Positions 46,487 to 56,133 of a stretch of DNA of 64,000 bases are shown piece after piece. The DNA comes from UBA1351 sp963677885 (GTDB lineage Bacteria > Bacillota > Clostridia > Lachnospirales > Vallitaleaceae). The notes below the pieces were generated by a model that was not told where the DNA came from, did not search any database, and saw nothing but the letters and a program-made list of their open reading frames with translations. Numbering within the stretch: the first letter of the stretch is position 1; every line of letters begins with the position of its first letter. The stretch lies in NCBI GenBank assembly GCA_963677885.1, contig OY782500.1, positions 2,108,001-2,172,000 of the forward strand, read 5' to 3'. Position numbers and translations under genes: made by a program.

Positions 46487-47992
46487 TTATATCATATGTT
46501 CAACAATATCAATTTCTTCAAGGTCCTCAGTATTGTCAAAAACCTTACTCACTTTGTAGTCCTTCATAACAAGGATCTTATCTGACATATTTATCAGTTC
46601 CGGGAGTTCTTCACTGATCAGCAATATGGCTTTACCTTCTCGTCGCATATTTTCGATGATTTGGTACATAGCCTCTTTTACACCGATATCAACGCCTCTG
46701 GTCGGACAGTCCATAATGATGACTTCGCTTTGCTTTGCCAGCCATTTACCAAAAGCCACTTTTTGTTTGTTACCTCCCGAAAGTGTATTAACTGTTTGAT
46801 TGCCGGATTCACATTTGATGGCTAACTCCTTAATTTGCTGATTTGCCAGATGAGATTCGTCTGAAGGTCTGACAAACATCTTCTTCTTAATGTCCGGTAG
46901 AGATGGATAAACAAGATTCATTCTTATGCTGTCTTCACCTATCAGGGATTCAAGATCTCTGTTCTTAGATATATAAGCCATCCCGTTCTCCACAGCAATC
47001 TTCGAGTTTTTGACCTTGGTATTATAGATTTCAACTTCGCCATCATCGATTTTTGCAAGACCAAACAAAATGCGTCCGATGTCGTGCATACCACTGCCGG
47101 ACAAACCACCTAAACCAAGTATTTGTCCTTCATACAGATCTAATGAAAAATCTTTAAGTTTTCCAGCGGTAATTTTATTCATGTGTGCCACTCGATTTCC
47201 GGCGTTCATTCTTTTCTTCTTGGGAAAAAGATTCTCACCAATAACTCGGCCAACCATAAGTCTTCTTAATTCACTTAATTGCTGATTGATTTGATCAGTA
47301 GTTTTATTAAGTGTTCCTCTTTCCTCACCGTCTCTTAAAACGGTAAAGATATCACATCTCTCAATGATTTCATCCATATCATGCGATATAAATATGACAG
47401 CCTTTGATTGATCTGTCATTTCTTTGATGAGCTTATATAGAATCTCTCTTCCCTCATGTGAAAGTGCTGTCGTTGTCTCATCGATGATAAGTAATTCTGT
47501 TTCAGCATGAATACTTCTGACAATTTCGATAAGCTTTCTTTCTTCAAAGGAGTATTGATTGATCTCATCCTCAGCTCTGATAAAATCAAGTTGATATCCT
47601 TTCAGCAGCTGATTTGCTTCAGAAATCATTTTTTTCTTGTTGAAGATGCCCCAATGAGTAAACTGTGGCTCTTTACCTGCGAATATGTTTTCAGCTACTG
47701 TTACATTGGGGATGGTATTGGATTCCTGCAGAATCATAGAAACACCGTTCTTTTCAGCTTCAATCATGGATTTGGGATTCCATGGTTTCCCCTTAAATAT
47801 CATTTGACCACTTGTTGCGTTCTGCATTCCTGCAATGATAGATGTCAAAGTAGATTTGCCACTACCGTTTTCTCCAATCAGGCCAACAACATGACCCCTA
47901 TATGCTTTGAAATCCACATTCTTTAGAGCAGTGATGCTTCCATATAGTTTTGTCATCTGATGGACTTCCAGTATCAAACCTGAATCCGACAT
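46487..47992 (-). CDS. RbsA-type dual-domain sugar ABC ATPase
   Basis: A 501-residue ATPase with a complete first Walker A (GENGSGKST) and IIDETTTALS for Walker B. The second domain has LSGGNKQKV but its Walker B reads MDCPTRGVD, with Cys in place of the catalytic Glu of DEPTRG. The first domain is therefore likely to do most of the hydrolysis. ATG 47992 follows GGGAGG. First gene of the operon that continues through two permeases, the binding protein and GH3 copy 1. Confidence 0.92.
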   Translation of the reverse strand: MSDSGLILEVHQMTKLYGSITALKNVDFKAYRGHVVGLIGENGSGKSTLTSIIAGMQNATSGQMIFKGKPWNPKSMIEAEKNGVSMILQESNTIPNVTVAENIFAGKEPQFTHWGIFNKKKMISEANQLLKGYQLDFIRAEDEINQYSFEERKLIEIVRSIHAETELLIIDETTTALSHEGREILYKLIKEMTDQSKAVIFISHDMDEIIERCDIFTVLRDGEERGTLNKTTDQINQQLSELRRLMVGRVIGENLFPKKKRMNAGNRVAHMNKITAGKLKDFSLDLYEGQILGLGGLSGSGMHDIGRILFGLAKIDDGEVEIYNTKVKNSKIAVENGMAYISKNRDLESLIGEDSIRMNLVYPSLPDIKKKMFVRPSDESHLANQQIKELAIKCESGNQTVNTLSGGNKQKVAFGKWLAKQSEVIIMDCPTRGVDIGVKEAMYQIIENMRREGKAILLISEELPELINMSDKILVMKDYKVSKVFDNTEDLEEIDIVEHMI

Positions 47993-48036
47993 AGCATTTC
48001 CTCCCTTGGCTTCTACAATATGTCAAGTACAAAAGT

Positions 48037-48103
48037 ATTATAGCATTCTTATATTTTTCTTAGAAGGATATATAAGACAGTCATTGTCAACCATTGATTG
48101 ACA
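48037..48103 (-). promoter_or_regulatory. Extended -10 promoter and palindrome before the second ABC operon
   Basis: On the minus strand TGCTATAAT (48037-48045) is an extended -10 with no good -35. Upstream, TGTCAA (48085-48090) and TTGACA (48098-48103) form a perfect palindrome with seven bases between, centred about 55 bases from the -10. The layout suggests activation by a dimeric regulator such as a LysR-type protein. Confidence 0.45.
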
Positions 48104-48125
48104 GATATAGGTCAAGCTTTTCTCG

Positions 48126-48168
48126 AAAAAACCAAAAAAGAGCCCTGTACATGACAAGTACATGACTC
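48126..48168 (-). terminator. Terminator of the GH3-GH78-pgmB operon
   Basis: GAGCCCTGTAC (48140-48150) pairs with GTACATGACTC (48158-48168), nine of eleven pairs, and on the minus strand is followed by T runs. It lies about 60 bases after the pgmB stop codon. Confidence 0.6.
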
Positions 48169-48226
48169 ATTTCTTAATCACCTCACTTAATGACATTGCC
48201 TTGAAGGAATTCCCTTTACCAATACT

Positions 48227-48874
48227 TTACTTAATTTTGTTTTTAGTATATTGTAAAATATCACTTAAGGTTTCCAACTTAAAGTCCACTTTCTCATGGT
48301 TAATACCATCACCAATACCTGCCGTTTTAAAGCCACCCCTAAAACCAGCTTCAACGCCGGCAAGGGCATCCTCAACAACCAAGCAATCTTTCGGCTTAAG
48401 ACCGATCATTTCTGCGGCCATCAAAAAGACCTCAGGATCCGGCTTACTTTGACTGATATTGGTGCCATCGCTGACACCATTAAAATATGAGCCTAGCCCA
48501 AGCTTACCCAAAATGAGTTTAGCATTTTTGCTGGAAGAACCTATAGCAATCTTTATACCTCTTTCCTTAAGTGTTTTCAAGGTATGGATAACCCCATCGT
48601 CAAGGTCTGCTGGAGACATTTGACTAAGAAGGTCCACATAAACTTTGTTTTTCTTATCAAGAAGCTGCATTTTATTAGGTTGGCTCATTTTCATCTCGTT
48701 GGCTTTTAGAATAATCTCAAAACTTTCTTTTCTTGAAACACCACGAAGTTTATGATTCAATTCCATGTCAAATCTCAGTGACAGGGACTCCGCCAGGTTT
48801 TTCCATGCTTTGTAATGAAACATGTCTGTATGGACAATAACACCATCCAGATCAAAAATTACACCTTTTATCAT
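48227..48874 (-). CDS. pgmB: Beta-phosphoglucomutase-like HAD enzyme
   Basis: A 215-residue HAD protein with the catalytic FDLDGVIVHTD motif (Asp 8 and Asp 10) and helical cap, and SSKNAK and DGTNISQSKPDPEVF for the phosphate and metal sites. It converts beta-glucose 1-phosphate to glucose 6-phosphate, a product only made by inverting or double-displacement phosphorylases. Its start lies two bases from the rhamnosidase stop codon. Because GH3 copy 2 is in the same operon, the enzyme is expected to take up its beta-phosphate sugar product. ATG 48874 follows GAGG. Confidence 0.85.
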   Translation of the reverse strand: MIKGVIFDLDGVIVHTDMFHYKAWKNLAESLSLRFDMELNHKLRGVSRKESFEIILKANEMKMSQPNKMQLLDKKNKVYVDLLSQMSPADLDDGVIHTLKTLKERGIKIAIGSSSKNAKLILGKLGLGSYFNGVSDGTNISQSKPDPEVFLMAAEMIGLKPKDCLVVEDALAGVEAGFRGGFKTAGIGDGINHEKVDFKLETLSDILQYTKNKIK

Positions 48875-48875
48875 C

Positions 48876-51575
48876 TTATACCTCTATCTTAGCCAAACTT
48901 TTACTTAACTTCTTCATTACTTCACCACTTAACCCAAACATGTCCAGGTATTGAAGTTCAATAACTCTCATAATACTAAACTCTTTGTTTTCTCCACTGA
49001 CAATGGCATAAGCCTTGGGACAGATTTCTCTAAATACACCTGCTGCCTCAGGATGGTTCAAGACATCCAATACATAGGAAAACTCATTAAAAGGATGGGC
49101 ATAATCTTTGGTCAACTTATATTTGTATTGATAAGTTCCCTCTTTAAGAAGGGAAGAATATGATCCGTCATAATCCGGTAAGGTCAGCTGGGCCTCTCCA
49201 CCAAAGGGAATGGTAATATTAAGTTCAAAATCACCTGCCTTATCCTTTGACCACTTAACCTCATACAAACCGATTGGCGACTGAAAACTTAAGTCGATAT
49301 CATCTAGCTGATGGCTGAGGCGGGGGGCTATCTCCACCTTCTTCCAACCCGGTTCAAGGGATTTCAGTCCTGCAACATAGGCGTAAACAGCTTCACACAC
49401 CGATCCAAAAGCATAATGGTTAAGGGAATTCATCAGAACACCGCTGATCGTGCCGTCAGGATTAAGGGAGTTCCATCTCTCCCAGATTGTTGTAGCTCCA
49501 AGGTTAATGGAATAAAACCATCCAGGTAACTCATCATTAAACAGAAGGCGATATGCTTCTTCCTCCATACCATTCTCAAAAAGAGCTGGAAGAAAAAGAG
49601 GCGTCCCTACAAAACCGCTTTTGATTTTGTAGAAATCTTTACGTAGTCGCTCCTTAAGGCCATCAATGATTCTTTGTTTTTGAGGATAAACCCCAAAGGT
49701 AAGGGAAAGGATATAGGCAGTTTGAGTATCTATAGACAGACGGCCGTTAGTTGTAAAAAACTCATTAAAGATAGCTGACTTAACCTGTTTTGCCAAGTTT
49801 AAGTATCGTTTGGAGTCTTGTCTCTTGCCAATCACCTCTGCAGCATACCCGGTTAGCTCTAAGCTTCTATAATAGTACATAGACTTAATATAAGTGTCAT
49901 CAGTACCACCTTTCATAGACTGGTCACAAACACCATCTTGAGCCAACCAATCACCAAAGGTAAAGCCTTCAGTAATGATATGGGTATTATTTGCAGCTTC
50001 ATCTTTAGCAATCAACATGTTGACATAGTCAGCCATAAGAGGGTATTGGCTTTCTAATTCATTTTTATCTCCGTAGGCCTGATAAAGATTCCAGGGTATA
50101 ATCGTTGCTGCATCGGACCATACCGCTCCTCCATAACCAGCAGATTTTTTCAGCGAAGGACTGTACATAGGCAGGTCCCCGTCGTAATAGGTGACCTGGT
50201 CATAACGAAGATCTCTCCAGAATTTCTTATAGAAATTGAAGGAATCCATGTGATAGCAGGCTGTATTAACAAAAACCTGGGCATCTGCTGTCCATCCTAG
50301 TCTTTCATCCCTTTGGGGACAATCTGTAGGTACATCCAGGAAGTTTCCGCGCTGGCCCCACAAGGCATTCTTCATCAGTTGGTTAAGATTTTGATGACTG
50401 GTGGATACATCTATGGTTGATTCCAAATCACTATAAAGGACATGGCCTGAAAAGTCATCAGGATTGACTGTATCCGGTCCTTCAACCAATACATAGCGGA
50501 AACCATAAAAGGTAAAAAATGGTTCCACTTCTTTTTCAAGACCATCAGATATATATTCATAGGTAGATTTGGCCGTCCTATAGTTGGCATTATAAAACTC
50601 ACCATGTTGAAGCACTTCTCCAAAGGATAGTTTGATTTTATGTCCTTTAGGTAAAGTATTCACAAAAGAGCAGACACCCACCATATTCTGCTTAAAATCG
50701 AGAATCTTCTGTCCGGAAGGTGATATAATCAAATCAGGCTTTAAGGTCAGTTTCGACCGAACCGGTGAAGAAAAATCAGGTACAAGCTTATAATCACCAC
50801 TGATTAACTTGACTTCATAACCGGTATCCGGGACATTCACATCATCACGAATCTCACCGTCATAGATTGAAGTCTCTTTGATGACAGATTCCTGACACTC
50901 CCAAGTCCTATCGGTTCCGATAATATCCTGGCTGCCGTCTTCATAAGTCAATTTTATTTTTGCATTCAGGATATATTTATCACCATATGTATCTCCACCA
51001 TGACCGTTGAGACCAAACCTCCCCTTGTACCAACCATCTCCTACATAGACCTCTATTCTGTTATCCCTCTTTATTAGTTCAGTGATATCATAGGTCTGAT
51101 ACCTGATATAATCGTCATAGTCATTAAAAAAAGGTGTCAGGTAATCCTGTCCAATTTTTTCTCCATTGATAAAAGCCCTGTAAAGACCGAGGCCTGTTAT
51201 ATACAAACGAGCGGATGCTAGAGATTGGGCAGTAAATGATTTTGAAAACTTAGGAACCACCAAGGATTCATGACTGGTAATAAATCGGGTATCCAAGTCT
51301 TCTGCAATTTCAAAATAGGCACTTTCACTGGTTACCCTATCACCTTCTACAGACCATATATATCTCACACCCTTTTTAAAGGGGTAATCAATATAGACGT
51401 GACTCATGTCGTTCAATTCAACAGAGTGGCTGAGAAAGGAAGACGTCTGTCCTTCTTCGAAAAGGTGGATTTTAAAGTGATGTCCACCGGTAACTTTAAA
51501 TGAAAATTTATGTGGCCCTGAACCAATCCCTATAGGATTGGTTCTATGGTTCACTTTTAAATCGTATATTTTCAT
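48876..51575 (-). CDS. GH78 alpha-L-rhamnosidase, intact
   Basis: A full-length 899-residue cytoplasmic enzyme. Beta-sandwich domains cover about 1-370, the (alpha/alpha)6 barrel holds DVPTDCPQRDERLGWTADAQ from Asp 414 (Glu 424 is a candidate acid), and TTIWERWNS gives another conserved Glu. It removes terminal alpha-L-rhamnose, the usual outer sugar of flavonoid and saponin glycosides. No signal peptide, so substrates are imported first. ATG 51575 follows AGCAGGAG. Part of the GH3-GH78-pgmB operon. Confidence 0.93.
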   Translation of the reverse strand: MKIYDLKVNHRTNPIGIGSGPHKFSFKVTGGHHFKIHLFEEGQTSSFLSHSVELNDMSHVYIDYPFKKGVRYIWSVEGDRVTSESAYFEIAEDLDTRFITSHESLVVPKFSKSFTAQSLASARLYITGLGLYRAFINGEKIGQDYLTPFFNDYDDYIRYQTYDITELIKRDNRIEVYVGDGWYKGRFGLNGHGGDTYGDKYILNAKIKLTYEDGSQDIIGTDRTWECQESVIKETSIYDGEIRDDVNVPDTGYEVKLISGDYKLVPDFSSPVRSKLTLKPDLIISPSGQKILDFKQNMVGVCSFVNTLPKGHKIKLSFGEVLQHGEFYNANYRTAKSTYEYISDGLEKEVEPFFTFYGFRYVLVEGPDTVNPDDFSGHVLYSDLESTIDVSTSHQNLNQLMKNALWGQRGNFLDVPTDCPQRDERLGWTADAQVFVNTACYHMDSFNFYKKFWRDLRYDQVTYYDGDLPMYSPSLKKSAGYGGAVWSDAATIIPWNLYQAYGDKNELESQYPLMADYVNMLIAKDEAANNTHIITEGFTFGDWLAQDGVCDQSMKGGTDDTYIKSMYYYRSLELTGYAAEVIGKRQDSKRYLNLAKQVKSAIFNEFFTTNGRLSIDTQTAYILSLTFGVYPQKQRIIDGLKERLRKDFYKIKSGFVGTPLFLPALFENGMEEEAYRLLFNDELPGWFYSINLGATTIWERWNSLNPDGTISGVLMNSLNHYAFGSVCEAVYAYVAGLKSLEPGWKKVEIAPRLSHQLDDIDLSFQSPIGLYEVKWSKDKAGDFELNITIPFGGEAQLTLPDYDGSYSSLLKEGTYQYKYKLTKDYAHPFNEFSYVLDVLNHPEAAGVFREICPKAYAIVSGENKEFSIMRVIELQYLDMFGLSGEVMKKLSKSLAKIEV

Positions 51576-51599
51576 GATATTCTCCTGCTTTTAGGCTGC

Positions 51600-53285
51600 T
51601 TACAGTTTCGTATCCCATTGACCACAGAAAGGATCAACAGGTGACACACCCTTAAACTCACTTCTGCCAAGGACTTTTTCAAGGACTGCGTCAATGACAC
51701 TTGGCGCATGACAATAAGCATTGATAAAGGTTCCAATCATAGGTACATCATAGAGGTGATAAGGATTCCCTACACTGACAAACAGGGTCGGTACTTCATG
51801 GACAAACCAGGGAAGATTGTTACCCGCTCCAAAAAGAGTATGCCAATTAATCCTGCTTGCTGTTTTATTACTAGCGTTTTCAATATTACCTATGTAGAAA
51901 ACCAAATCATACTTGGCTTTAAAATCTTCGACCTTAGTATCCGTAAAAATCGTCTCCATAGTCTCAGGAACATACTTAGTCACCTGGAAACCTTCTTTAA
52001 GCAAAAGACTTTCAAAATGACCATAGACCCTGTCATTGGAATCAAAATCGCCCAATATTTGCAGAAGCACCCGTTTGTGTTTATCTGGAGATATAGGTAA
52101 TAGGTCATTTACATCCTTAACAAGGGTAACACCGTCATCAGCCACTTGCTTGGCAATATCCTGATGGTCTTTGCAACCGATAAGAGCAAATGGATCCTCT
52201 CCTGTCTCTTCACCAATCTCTCTGTCTAAAAGCCTAGCAGCCTTTAAGGCAAGGATACTTGTCAGAGCCTCATTCAGCCTTGCTTCAGACAGAAGCCCCT
52301 TCTTATAACCTTCTTTCATATAGGCGATATCCTCATCAAGATCTCTGGTAAAGAGGAACATATCACAACCATTTTCGATGGCCATTGGTACAGCGTCACT
52401 TCTTTTGGTCGCTGCCATAAGGCCAACCATTGGAGAAGCATCTGTAATAATAAGGCCATTAAAGCCCATTTCCTCACGAAGATATCCAGTCAGAATATTT
52501 TTTGATACAGAAGCAGGTATAACTTTCTGACAGGGCTGACCATCAAAATGCTCTTCCATAGCCGGCATAGCGATATGACCTACCATAATTGTCTCTGCAC
52601 CTTCAGCAATCAGCTGGCGGTATATTTTACCAAAGCTTGCTTCCCATTCCTCGAGTGAAAGGCTATTTACAGAAGTCACCAAGTGCTGGTCCCTGCCATC
52701 AACACCATCTCCAGGAAAGTGCTTTACCGCTGGAATTACACCATAATCAGTCAATCCTTTAATATACTCAGAGGCCATGGAAAGAACCTTGTCTTTATCA
52801 CTGCCATAAGTTCTTACATTAGTTATAGGGTTCGTGTAATTCATATCAATATCTACGATAGGTGAAAAAGACCAGTTAAGACCGAGGGCACTTCCCTCAC
52901 TACCGCACACCCTGCCCAGCTCATAAGCATGAGCGGTTTTATCTGTTGCTCCGATTAGCATTTGTCGACCAACATAAGTTCCCTCAAAAGCAATTCCAGA
53001 TCCGCCATCTTCAAGATTGGCTGCTAGTAGCATAGGAATCTTAACATGTTCATTGATGGTATCTATAGCCAACTTAAGTTCATTGGACTGGCTGGGTCTA
53101 AACATAAGTCCACCAAACTTGTACTTGCTCATAATCATTTTCAAGTAATTAGGATCATTTGAATATAAGAGGGGGCAAAAAAGCTGCTCAAGCTTTTCAT
53201 CCTCTGTCATTCCCTTAATTGTGTCCTCTATCCATTTAATCTGATCATCATTTAGTTTATAGGGTGCTGCTTTAAGATTAATCAT
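51600..53285 (-). CDS. GH3-family NagZ/Nag3-type glycosidase or phosphorylase (copy 2)
   Basis: A 561-residue GH3 protein with KHFPGDGVDGRDQHL (Asp 199, His 201 from the chosen start) and the nucleophile Asp 282 in TDASPMVG. Same group as copies 1 and 3, about half their residues being shared by eye. ATG 53285 is preferred over an upstream GTG because AGGTGGG sits five bases before it. First gene of the GH3-GH78-pgmB operon, 25 bases before GH78. With beta-phosphoglucomutase in the same unit, phosphorolysis of a beta-glucoside is the favoured role. Confidence 0.87.
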   Translation of the reverse strand: MINLKAAPYKLNDDQIKWIEDTIKGMTEDEKLEQLFCPLLYSNDPNYLKMIMSKYKFGGLMFRPSQSNELKLAIDTINEHVKIPMLLAANLEDGGSGIAFEGTYVGRQMLIGATDKTAHAYELGRVCGSEGSALGLNWSFSPIVDIDMNYTNPITNVRTYGSDKDKVLSMASEYIKGLTDYGVIPAVKHFPGDGVDGRDQHLVTSVNSLSLEEWEASFGKIYRQLIAEGAETIMVGHIAMPAMEEHFDGQPCQKVIPASVSKNILTGYLREEMGFNGLIITDASPMVGLMAATKRSDAVPMAIENGCDMFLFTRDLDEDIAYMKEGYKKGLLSEARLNEALTSILALKAARLLDREIGEETGEDPFALIGCKDHQDIAKQVADDGVTLVKDVNDLLPISPDKHKRVLLQILGDFDSNDRVYGHFESLLLKEGFQVTKYVPETMETIFTDTKVEDFKAKYDLVFYIGNIENASNKTASRINWHTLFGAGNNLPWFVHEVPTLFVSVGNPYHLYDVPMIGTFINAYCHAPSVIDAVLEKVLGRSEFKGVSPVDPFCGQWDTKL

Positions 53286-53299
53286 CGTTCCCACCTAGT

Positions 53300-53650
53300 T
53301 TAATACCTTTCTTCTGAATAAGACCTGCTTTAGTCTGTTTAACATGTTACGTCCCTGAGCAGAAAATACATTGATACCGTCTCCCATAAAAGCTAATCTC
53401 ATCTCTGTGTTATAACCTACCACATATAATTCAGTATATCAGTCAAATTATCCTTTAGGCCACTGTCTTGACTTGCAATAAGACCCACAACATCTGATAA
53501 CAATTCGGATAACTACATGATGACGCCATGGACTTCCTCTGAAACTGTTTCTTCACTTCTTTATTCATCACTGGTACCGCATCCTGCTAAAAGCGTTAAA
53601 GATAATACAAGTTCATAAATGAACTAAGCACCTTTTTTGTTTGTTATCAT
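53300..53650 (-). pseudogene. Remnant of a lipoprotein gene
   Basis: From ATG 53648-53650 on the minus strand, with AGGAGG at 53660-53665, a short signal-peptide-like run and LTLLAGC can be read, but stops interrupt the frame at the eighth codon and again after LLAGCGTSDE. Later pieces contain SQDSGLKDNLTDIL and GDGINVFSAQG. It looks like a decayed extracellular binding lipoprotein; the exact family of the later pieces is unclear. Confidence 0.5.
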
Positions 53651-53713
53651 AAGACAAACCTCCTTAAAATTGTATGCGGATACGCTCTTGTCAGCACAAA
53701 ATACAGGAAAAAA

Positions 53714-53956
53714 GTCAACAGTTTGGACTCTCAAGAAAAACTTCTTAAGGACTCCGGTTCAAGAATCGTCTTCAAAGAATCATACTCTAGAGCTACGCTG
53801 AATAGGCCAAAACTCAACGAACTAGTTCATGCTTTAGAACCAGGTGATACGCTTATGGTCACTAAACTTGATCACTGAATCAAGGTCCATGTTTTAAACA
53901 TGGGACTTATGGATAACACCCCCACCCAAGCACTCCGATATCATATGTATAATTAG
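53714..53956 (+). pseudogene. Serine recombinase remnant joined to an EAL-gene tail
   Basis: In one frame: SLDSQEKLLKDSGSR, then LNRPKLNELVHALEPGD and VTKLD, typical of the catalytic domain of Pin/TnpR-type resolvases. After a TGA at 53876-53878 the frame continues VHVLNMGLMDNTPT, the next conserved part of that family, then ALRYHMYN and TAG 53954-53956. Those last residues and the DNA beyond match the end of the GGDEF-EAL gene at 24481-24532. The recombinase start is lost and about 20 residues before VHVLNM are missing. Confidence 0.65.
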
Positions 53957-53981
53957 AGTTTCAGTTTATCAATATTTTGTC
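53930..53981 (+). repeat. Diverged copy of the GGDEF-EAL gene end
   Basis: Bases 53930-53981 align without gaps to 24481-24532, the last codons and downstream bases of the EAL gene, with about 9 differences in 52. It is the leftover of a second EAL-type gene in this position or a piece moved by recombination. Nothing else is evident between here and the GH39 gene. Confidence 0.5.
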
Positions 53982-54212
53982 TACTCTATTCTTTTAAAAC
54001 CGACATTTTCATGTATTGTGAGGATGCGAATACATACAGATTGCTCTCATTATTTGACTCATAATAACTCCTTCCATAAAGAACTAACTGTATTATCTAC
54101 AAACTACATATCTAGTACAGAACCTTTTCCTGTCCATCGCTTCATGAAATCTATCAAAAAGTAAAAATCGTTCCGCTTTTGCTTTAGACGTTTTCAAGCC
54201 TTTGTTACTTTA

Positions 54213-55682
54213 TTACATCTTTTTGGATACAAGATCAATACAAATCAGCCCATGACTAGGTATATCAAACTCAATGATCTGGTCAAACTCGATATCTTCG
54301 ACTTCAAGCTCTGAAGCTTTATGTAACATGTCAACCAATGCTCTCGATGGGTACTCAGGACTACCTTCTTCTATCCATAATTCTTTTGCATTAGCGTGAT
54401 TATCATCAATTCGCCACAATTTTCCTGTTCTGGAAACATTCAAATGGCTAATAGGTATGCAGACATGTTCTTTTTTTATAGGCTCACCAAGTATGTTATG
54501 ATTATAGATAATAAATCGATAACCCTCATCAGTGTTTGTCGCTACCATTTCAACAGTGGAATCCTTCTTATTACATACAACATCCATTCTTTCCTGACCT
54601 AATCCATGAAAAAGTTCAAAGGTCCGATAAACAGGTTTGGCTACTCCACTATATGTCTGTAGACCAAATCCACCATGAAAAGCACCAGGAAGCTGTCCGC
54701 TTTCCTCAAAAATATCAGAAAATGTCCAAAATGCATAACCATCAACTAATCCATCATTGTCCACTATAGTTTTTGCTACCATGCTTGCTGCATAGGGCTC
54801 GTCATGTTGAGCATCATTAGTCATTGCTGATGTATTCCATTCAGTAAAATAGACAGGAAGGTTACCAGCTTCTTTTCTAACCTCCCTGGTCATTTTTTGT
54901 AAAACCCCTCGATGATATACTCGGTTATCAGCGAGTCCTGATTGAAAAAACTCCATAATATCCATTCCCGACTCCCACAGTGGATCATCAGTTGGATAAT
55001 GATGAGTTGAGATAAAGTCAAGGGGAACCCCATTGTTTGAACAAAACTCTACCGTATCTCTTATCCACGAATTACAAGAAGTGGCCGGACCACCGACTTG
55101 TAATTCAGCATCAATGGACTTAATGGTTTTTGCAGTGGAAGCATATAGGTTAAAATACTCTTCTTTATCACCATCAAAAAAGAAAAATAAGTTAGGTTCA
55201 TTCCAAACTTCAAAGAACCACTTTCTTACCTCCTCATTCCCATAGCGTTCAATCAAATGCTCGGTTAAAAGTCTTATTAATTCTTCCCATTCACTATAGT
55301 CTTTTGGTGGGCAAATATTCCCCTTGTAATGAAATACAGTCCTATCTCCCTTGGCAATTGCTGATGGCATAAAGCCAAGCTCAATAAAGGGTTTCATTCC
55401 ATGATCCAGCAACCAGTCAAAAATGTTGTCAATATTTACAAAATTATAAACTTTCCCTAGAGAATTACCTGTGTGATTTTGTTTGTTTATGAGCACACTC
55501 ATCCTGTCATCTAGAATACCGTGGAATCTAACATATTTGAATCCAAGTTCATTATGGGCTCTTTTTAACTGTTTTCGATAATCTTCTCTTAATGCAGTAT
55601 AGGCATTGGAACTACCTACACACATTTCCCAATAATGGGGAAATGGTCTTACCTTGTTCTTGTTAATTTTAAATTCTATCAA
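54213..55682 (-). CDS. GH39 beta-xylosidase-like enzyme
   Basis: A 489-residue GH39 enzyme with intact catalytic motifs: the acid/base Glu 162 in WNEPN and the nucleophile Glu 281 in FTEWNTS; their spacing of about 119 residues is normal for the family. It removes beta-D-xylose (or a similar sugar) from imported oligosaccharides, as no signal peptide is present. The start is TTG 55682, nine bases after AAGGAGG; no ATG is nearby. It is the active counterpart of the GH39-like domain in the AraC fusion at 33754-36192. Confidence 0.88.
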   Translation of the reverse strand: MIEFKINKNKVRPFPHYWEMCVGSSNAYTALREDYRKQLKRAHNELGFKYVRFHGILDDRMSVLINKQNHTGNSLGKVYNFVNIDNIFDWLLDHGMKPFIELGFMPSAIAKGDRTVFHYKGNICPPKDYSEWEELIRLLTEHLIERYGNEEVRKWFFEVWNEPNLFFFFDGDKEEYFNLYASTAKTIKSIDAELQVGGPATSCNSWIRDTVEFCSNNGVPLDFISTHHYPTDDPLWESGMDIMEFFQSGLADNRVYHRGVLQKMTREVRKEAGNLPVYFTEWNTSAMTNDAQHDEPYAASMVAKTIVDNDGLVDGYAFWTFSDIFEESGQLPGAFHGGFGLQTYSGVAKPVYRTFELFHGLGQERMDVVCNKKDSTVEMVATNTDEGYRFIIYNHNILGEPIKKEHVCIPISHLNVSRTGKLWRIDDNHANAKELWIEEGSPEYPSRALVDMLHKASELEVEDIEFDQIIEFDIPSHGLICIDLVSKKM

Positions 55683-55735
55683 TCGTTAGCGCCTCCTTCT
55701 GTAATAATTTTCCCTAATCTTATAATCTATTAATT

Positions 55736-56060
55736 TTATAATTGTGACCCCCATTGATCACAAAATGGATCAACAGTAGATACTCACTTGAGCTCACTTC
55801 TGCCAAGTAGTTTTTCAACGAATACATCAATGACACTTGGAAGATGACAATACGCATTGATAATGGTTCCAATCATAGGTACATCGTTTAAATGATAAGA
55901 ATTTCCAACACTAACAAAGAGCGTCTGTACTTCATTGACAAGCCAAGGGATATTGAGCTTTACACCCCTAAACATTGATTTTGGCCAAAAAAAGTCTCCA
56001 TTATTTCTGTAAGATACTTAGCTACTTAATGACAATACATTCCACTAAAACCTGATCCAC
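55736..56060 (-). pseudogene. C-terminal remnant of a GH3 gene
   Basis: On the minus strand the frame reads WLVNEVQTLFVSVGNSYHLN and ends with GRSELK then TGA 55784-55786, followed in frame by VSTVDPFCDQWGSQL and TAA 55736-55738. It is the C-terminus of a GH3 gene close to copy 2. Upstream, pieces resembling TEIMETFF can be traced in shifting frames to about 56060. No catalytic domain remains. Confidence 0.8.
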
Positions 56061-56133
56061 GTTGGTAACATAATGAAATTCTCTCCACCTCGTTTGTTTT
56101 CTAGTTTACTGATATATTTCTCTAAAATTCAGC

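Noticed and set aside
48150..48175. Direct repeat GTACATGACAAGTACATGAC as a possible repeat array
   Set aside because: Only two copies, and both are explained by the two arms of a terminator hairpin.
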